DNA from: Pseudomonas sp.
GTDB lineage: Bacteria; Pseudomonadota; Gammaproteobacteria; Pseudomonadales; Pseudomonadaceae
Assembly: GCF_030147005.1 (NCBI RefSeq)
Contig: NZ_JASLAW010000042.1
Coordinates: 1-10,509 of the forward strand
Reading direction: 5' to 3'
Length of the DNA: 10,509 nucleotides
Made by a program: the position numbers and the translations under genes. Under the pieces are notes generated by a model, which did no database searches, had not been told where the DNA came from, and saw only the letters and a program-made list of their open reading frames with translations. Below, in pieces: positions 6,385 through 10,509 of the stretch (positions within the stretch are counted from its first letter, which is position 1; the number at the start of each line of letters is the position of its first letter).

Positions 6385-6451
6385 AATGTGATCGCATTGC
6401 ACCTCCGGATCAGTCGGCTTCTTTTGCAATCACCGTGACCGAGTCCTGACG

Positions 6452-9061
6452 ATGAACACTGAATTTCGCAAACCGCTCCCGGGCAGCCGCCTGGATTATT
6501 TCGACGCCCGTGCGGCTGTCGAAGCAATCACCCCCGGCGCCTACGCTACCTTGCCTTATACCTCCCGCGTACTCGCCGAGAACCTGGTGCGTCGCTGCGA
6601 TCCGCTCACCCTCAATGCTTCCCTGAGCCAACTGATCGAACGCAAGCGTGACCTCGATTTCCCCTGGTTCCCGGCCCGAGTGGTATGCCACGACATCCTC
6701 GGCCAGACCGCGCTGGTGGACCTCGCCGGCCTGCGCGACGCCATCGCCCTGCAGGGCGGCGATCCGGCGCAGGTGAACCCGGTGGTGCCGACCCAACTGA
6801 TCGTGGACCATTCCCTGGCCGTCGAAGCCGGTGGCGCTGACCCGCAGGCGTTCGAAAAGAACCGCGCCATCGAAGACCGTCGCAACGAAGACCGCTTCCA
6901 CTTTATCGAGTGGACCAAGAAGGCCTTCAAGAACGTCGACGTAATCCCGCCCGGCAACGGCATCATGCACCAGATCAACCTGGAGAAAATGTCCCCGGTG
7001 ATTCAGGTGCGCCCGGATGAAAACGGGCAGATGGTGGCCTTCCCGGATACGTGCGTCGGCACCGACAGCCACACTCCGCATGTGGACGCCCTGGGCGTGA
7101 TCGCCATCGGCGTCGGCGGCCTTGAAGCCGAAAGCGTGATGCTCGGGCGGGCGTCGTGGATGCGCCTGCCGGAAAGTGTCGGCGTGGAGCTGACCGGCAA
7201 GCTGCAGCCGGGTATCACCGCCACCGACATGGTGTTGGCGCTGACCGAGTTTCTGCGCCAACAGAAAGTCGTCGGCGCGTGGCTGGAGTTCTTCGGTGAA
7301 GGGGCATCGGCACTGACCCTGGGCGATCGCGCCACCATCTCCAACATGGCCCCGGAATACGGCGCCACCGCAGCGATGTTTTATATCGACCAGCAAACCA
7401 TCGCCTACCTGAAGCTCACCGGGCGCGAAGAAGAACAAGTCACCCTGGTCGAGCAATACGCCCGTCACACCGGCCTGTGGGCGGACGACCTGAAAGGCGC
7501 GCAGTACGAGCGCGGCCTGACCTTCGACCTGTCCAGCGTGGTGCGCAACATGGCGGGCCCGAGCAACCCTCACGCCCGTGTCGCCACCCGTGACCTGGCG
7601 GCCAAAGGCATCAGCGGCCAGTGGGACGACGTACCGGGGCAAATGCCCGACGGCGCGGTGATCATTGCCGCCATCACCAGCTGCACCAACACCAGCAACC
7701 CGCGCAACGTAATCGCCGCAGGCCTGCTGGCGCGTAACGCCAACAAGCTGGGGCTGACGCGCAAGCCGTGGGTCAAATCGTCCCTGGCGCCGGGTTCGAA
7801 AACCGTGGCCATGTACCTGGAAGAAGCGGGCCTGGGGCATGAGCTGGAAAAGCTCGGTTTCGGCGTGGTGGCCTTCGCCTGCACGACCTGCAACGGCATG
7901 TCCGGCGCGCTCGACCCGGTAATCCAGCAGGAAATCATCGACCGCGACCTTTACGCCACCGCCGTGTTGTCGGGTAACCGCAACTTCGATGGGCGTATTC
8001 ACCCGTACGCCAAGCAAGCCTTCCTCGCTTCGCCGCCGCTGGTCGTGGCCTATGCGATTGCCGGCACCATCCGGTTCGATATCGAGAAAGACGTGCTCGG
8101 GCTCGACGCCGACGGCAAGGAAATCCGCCTGCAGGACATCTGGCCAAGCGATGAAGAGATCGATGCAGTGGTCAAGGCCTCGGTCAAGCCTGAGCAGTTT
8201 CGCGCCGTGTACATCCCGATGTTCGCGATTCACGAAGACACCGGCCCCAAAGTTGCCCCGCTGTACGACTGGCGCCCGCAAAGCACCTATATCCGCCGCC
8301 CGCCGTATTGGGAAGGCGCGTTGGCCGGTGCGCGTCCGCTCAAGGGCATGCGCCCGCTGGCGGTGCTGCCGGACAACATCACCACCGACCACCTGTCGCC
8401 CTCCAACGCGATCATGCTCGACAGCGCTGCCGGCGAGTACCTGGCGAAAATGGGCTTGCCGGAAGTGGACTTCAACTCTTACGCCACTCACCGGGGCGAC
8501 CACTTGACCGCGCAACGCGCCACTTTTGCCAACCCGAAGCTGTTCAACGAAATGGTGCAGGAGAACGGCAAGGTCAAGCAGGGCTCTTTGGCGCGCATCG
8601 AGCCGGAAGGCAAGGTCACGCGCATGTGGGAAGCCATCGAAACCTACATGGAGCGCAAGCAGCCGCTGATCATTATTGCGGGCGCCGACTACGGCCAAGG
8701 TTCGTCCCGCGATTGGGCGGCCAAGGGCGTGCGCCTGGCCGGTGTGGAAGCGATCGCCGCCGAAGGGTTCGAGCGCATCCACCGCACCAACCTGGTCGGC
8801 ATGGGTGTGTTGCCCCTGGAATTCCTGCCGGGCACCGACCGTCATACGCTCAAGATCGACGGCAGCGAAACCTATGACGTGGTCGGCCAACGCACGCCGC
8901 GTGCGCAATTGACCCTGGTGATCAATCGCAAGAATGGCGAGCGTGTCGAAGTGCCGGTGACCTGCCGCCTGGACACCGCTGAAGAAGTGTCGATCTACGA
9001 GGCGGGGGGCGTATTGCAACGTTTCGCCCAGGACTTCCTGGAATCGGCGGCGACTGCCTGA
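6452..9061 (+). CDS. acnD: Fe-S-dependent 2-methylcitrate dehydratase
   Basis: 869 residues, aconitase superfamily (AcnA-like order). It dehydrates 2-methylcitrate to a 2-methylaconitate isomer that needs PrpF for conversion to the cis form. The [4Fe-4S] cysteines are C411 in ITSCTNTSNP and C477 and C480 in ACTTCNG. Other aconitase motifs are TDSHTPH (204-210) and GQGSSRDWAAKG (from 748, with S751 and R753) in the C-terminal swivel domain. The immediate prpF neighbour separates AcnD from housekeeping AcnA, which has the same motifs. AcnD with PrpF replaces the Fe-S-independent PrpD of enterobacteria. The ATG is supported by the conserved-looking start MNTEFRKPLPGSRLDYF, but the ribosome-binding sequence is weak (GAG about 10 bases upstream). 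It lies after a REPIN-containing gap; prpF follows after 9 bp. Confidence 0.95.
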   Translation: MNTEFRKPLPGSRLDYFDARAAVEAITPGAYATLPYTSRVLAENLVRRCDPLTLNASLSQLIERKRDLDFPWFPARVVCHDILGQTALVDLAGLRDAIALQGGDPAQVNPVVPTQLIVDHSLAVEAGGADPQAFEKNRAIEDRRNEDRFHFIEWTKKAFKNVDVIPPGNGIMHQINLEKMSPVIQVRPDENGQMVAFPDTCVGTDSHTPHVDALGVIAIGVGGLEAESVMLGRASWMRLPESVGVELTGKLQPGITATDMVLALTEFLRQQKVVGAWLEFFGEGASALTLGDRATISNMAPEYGATAAMFYIDQQTIAYLKLTGREEEQVTLVEQYARHTGLWADDLKGAQYERGLTFDLSSVVRNMAGPSNPHARVATRDLAAKGISGQWDDVPGQMPDGAVIIAAITSCTNTSNPRNVIAAGLLARNANKLGLTRKPWVKSSLAPGSKTVAMYLEEAGLGHELEKLGFGVVAFACTTCNGMSGALDPVIQQEIIDRDLYATAVLSGNRNFDGRIHPYAKQAFLASPPLVVAYAIAGTIRFDIEKDVLGLDADGKEIRLQDIWPSDEEIDAVVKASVKPEQFRAVYIPMFAIHEDTGPKVAPLYDWRPQSTYIRRPPYWEGALAGARPLKGMRPLAVLPDNITTDHLSPSNAIMLDSAAGEYLAKMGLPEVDFNSYATHRGDHLTAQRATFANPKLFNEMVQENGKVKQGSLARIEPEGKVTRMWEAIETYMERKQPLIIIAGADYGQGSSRDWAAKGVRLAGVEAIAAEGFERIHRTNLVGMGVLPLEFLPGTDRHTLKIDGSETYDVVGQRTPRAQLTLVINRKNGERVEVPVTCRLDTAEEVSIYEAGGVLQRFAQDFLESAATA

Positions 9062-9070
9062 GAGGTAACC

Positions 9071-10261
9071 ATGGCACATGTAGCGCAAATCAAGATCCCC
9101 GCCACCTATATGCGTGGCGGTACCAGCAAGGGCGTTTTCTTCAGCCTCAAGGACCTGCCGCCCTCGGCGCAGGTATCCGGCGCTGCCCGCGACGCCTTGC
9201 TGTTGCGGGTGATCGGCAGCCCCGACCCCTATGACAAGCAAATTGACGGCATGGGCGGCGCCACGTCCAGCACCAGCAAAACCGTGATCCTGGCCAAGAG
9301 CACCCGCGCCGGGCACGACGTGGATTACCTGTTTGGCCAAGTCGCCATCGACAAGCCGTTTGTCGACTGGAGCGGCAACTGCGGCAACCTCTCGGCGGCG
9401 GTCGGTTCGTTCGCCATCAGCGCCGGCCTGGTCGACCCGGACCGCGTGCCGGATAACGGCGTGGCCGTGGTGCGCATATGGCAGGCCAATATCGGCAAAA
9501 CCATCATCGCCCACGTGCCCATCACTCACGGCGCCGTGCAGGAGACCGGTGATTTCGAGTTGGACGGCGTCACCTTTCCAGCCGCCGAAGTGCAGCTGGA
9601 GTTCATCGACCCGGCGGCGGAAGAAGAGGGCGGTGGTGGCTCGATGTTCCCCACCGGCAACCTGATCGACGAACTGGAAGTGCCCGGTGTCGGCACCTTC
9701 AAGGCCACCCTGATCAACGCCGGCATCCCGACGATCTTCATCAATGCCGAAGACCTCGGCTACACCGGTACTGAACTGCAAGGCGCGATCAATGGCGACC
9801 CCAAGGCCCTGGCGATGTTCGAAACCGTGCGTGCCTATGGCGCGTTGCGCATGGGCCTGATCAAACACCTGGACGAAGCGGCCCAGCGTCAACACACGCC
9901 GAAAGTCGCGTTTGTGGCCAAACCTGCCGATTACGTGGCGTCCAGCGGCAAGGCGATCAAGGCCGGCGATGTGGATTTGCTGGTGCGGGCCTTGTCCATG
10001 GGCAAGTTGCACCACGCCATGATGGGCACGGCGGCGGTGGCGATTGGCACGGCGGCGGCGATTTCCGGCACCCTGGTCAACCTGGCGGCCGGTGGCGTGG
10101 AGCGCAACGCGGTGCGCTTCGGGCATCCGTCGGGCACCTTGCGCGTCGGCGCCGAGGCGACTCAAGTGAACGGTGAATGGGTGGTGAAAAAAGCCATCAT
10201 GAGCCGCAGTGCACGGGTGCTGATGGAAGGCTTCGTGCGTATTCCGGGCGACGCCTTCTAA
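9071..10261 (+). CDS. prpF: 2-Methylaconitate cis-trans isomerase
   Basis: 396 residues with the diaminopimelate-epimerase-like fold known for PrpF. It converts the AcnD product to cis-2-methylaconitate, which aconitase (probably AcnB, not in the window) hydrates to 2-methylisocitrate for PrpB. Characteristic segments are TYMRGGTSKGVFF (12-24), GGATSSTSK (62-70) and DWSGNCGNLSAAVG (99-112). K70 and C104 appear to correspond to the lysine and cysteine implicated in Shewanella PrpF (K73 and C107 by my recollection). PTGNLIDEL and the C-terminal RFGHPSGTLRVGA segment are also present. AGAGGT sits about 4-5 bases before the ATG, overlapping the acnD stop region. It is the last complete gene of the window; a REPIN begins 80 bp further on, and whether prpD follows cannot be seen. 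Confidence 0.95.
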   Translation: MAHVAQIKIPATYMRGGTSKGVFFSLKDLPPSAQVSGAARDALLLRVIGSPDPYDKQIDGMGGATSSTSKTVILAKSTRAGHDVDYLFGQVAIDKPFVDWSGNCGNLSAAVGSFAISAGLVDPDRVPDNGVAVVRIWQANIGKTIIAHVPITHGAVQETGDFELDGVTFPAAEVQLEFIDPAAEEEGGGGSMFPTGNLIDELEVPGVGTFKATLINAGIPTIFINAEDLGYTGTELQGAINGDPKALAMFETVRAYGALRMGLIKHLDEAAQRQHTPKVAFVAKPADYVASSGKAIKAGDVDLLVRALSMGKLHHAMMGTAAVAIGTAAAISGTLVNLAAGGVERNAVRFGHPSGTLRVGAEATQVNGEWVVKKAIMSRSARVLMEGFVRIPGDAF

Positions 10262-10265
10262 AACC

Positions 10266-10509
10266 TTGAACCGACTCCTTGTGGGCGCGGGCAAGCCCTA
10301 ATGCCGGTCAGTTAAGCGCTAAAGCAGAAAAACCTGCGACCTGTGGCGAGGGAGCTTGCTCCCGTTGGGGCGCGAAGCGGCCCCAAAAATGGGACTGCTA
10401 TGCAGTCCAGCGGGAGCAAGCTCCCTCGCCACAGGTCGCAGGTTTTTCTGCTTTAGCGCTTAACTGACCGGCATTAGGGCTTGCCCGCGCCCACAAGGAG
10501 TCGGTTCAA
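10266..10509. repeat. Terminal fold-back (inverted repeat reaching the last base of the window)
   Basis: Base i pairs with base 20775-i. Arms 10266-10364 and 10411-10509 are perfect complements over 99 bp. The inner part is a REPIN of a second type. The outer 75 bp (10266-10340 mirrored in 10435-10509) is downstream flank of prpF. As at the left end, the match runs exactly to the window edge, which is best explained by an assembly path turning back through the palindrome. The copy next to prpF is taken as genuine. That flank also holds a REP-like scrap (10281-10298) and a small stem GCAG/CTGC (10324-10337). Confidence 0.9.
10341..10434. repeat. REPIN of the GAGGGAGCTTGCTCCC type
   Basis: Two inverted REP arms (CTGTGGCGAGGGAGCTTGCT and its complement) flank an asymmetric centre at 10365-10410. 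The centre has two different small hairpins: GGGGC...GCCCC (10367-10384) and GGACTGC-tat-GCAGTCC (10392-10408). The differing centre shows the REPIN is not itself created by folding back. Its position after prpF suits transcript-end protection or termination. The type differs from the REPINs at 53-142 and 6297-6384. Confidence 0.85.

Noticed and set aside
6385..6398. AATGTGATCGCATT as an operator or CRP/Vfr site for acnD
   Set aside because: The palindrome is imperfect, the second half does not fit the TGTGA-N6-TCACA pattern, and it does not resemble the ATTGTCGACAAT sites.
5106..6527. 473-codon minus-strand frame opposite prpC
   Set aside because: It is a shadow of prpC that also runs through the REPIN and the intergenic gap; no family features are visible.
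6410..10294. 1294-codon open frame on the minus strand opposite acnD and prpF
   Set aside because: It is the antisense shadow of two well-supported genes in GC-rich DNA with strong third-position GC. The translation is low in recognisable motifs, rich in H, R, G and A, and spans the acnD-prpF junction.
1..10509. Linear replicon with hairpin telomeres, suggested by fold-backs at both ends
   Set aside because: The fold-backs centre on ordinary Pseudomonas REPINs of two different types. The content is chromosomal metabolism, and no telomere resolvase or replication gene is present; assembly fold-back is simpler.

Overview
The window looks like a chromosomal segment from a Pseudomonas of the fluorescens group. 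It is GC-rich, has typical Pseudomonas REP/REPIN palindromes (a type with a GAGCGGGCTTGCTCGC core and a type with a GAGGGAGCTTGCTCCC core), and carries the gntR-prpB-prpC-acnD-prpF order of the methylcitrate cycle. The species is inferred from gene content and repeat style only.

Left half, minus strand (158-3218): a tight three-gene operon. It encodes an exported retropepsin-like 'ATP-dependent zinc protease' family protein, a membrane protein with a periplasmic inactive-transglutaminase-like region followed by seven helices, and a RimK-related ATP-grasp ligase. The genes are separated by 5 bp and then overlap by 1 bp, so they are probably translated together. The trio is recurrent in Proteobacteria, but its substrate is not evident from sequence.

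Middle (3219-3485): a divergent promoter region. It holds a perfect 12-bp palindrome ATTGTCGACAAT and a second 10/12 copy directly abutting the start codon of the gntR-type regulator. These are the best candidates for its own operators.

Right half, plus strand (3486-10261): gntR-family regulator, prpB (2-methylisocitrate lyase), prpC (2-methylcitrate synthase), acnD (Fe-S 2-methylcitrate dehydratase) and prpF (2-methylaconitate isomerase). Together with a housekeeping aconitase acting as hydratase, these turn propionyl-CoA plus oxaloacetate into pyruvate plus succinate. No prpD or prpE is in the window. A REPIN sits in the 197-bp gap between prpC and acnD, and it differs at only 4 of 88 positions from the REPIN at the left end (in opposite orientation).

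Both ends of the window are perfect fold-backs centred on REPINs. Bases 1-73 are the exact reverse complement of 122-194, and 10266-10364 of 10411-10509. The outer flanks (about 1-52 and 10435-10509) are mirror copies of adjacent unique sequence, including the last codons of the ATP-grasp gene. The simplest reading is that this is a whole assembled contig whose ends turned back on themselves in palindromic repeats, so those outer bases should not be trusted as true genome neighbours. Apart from this, the genes are ordinary, intact core metabolism; I see no new mobile or defence system.
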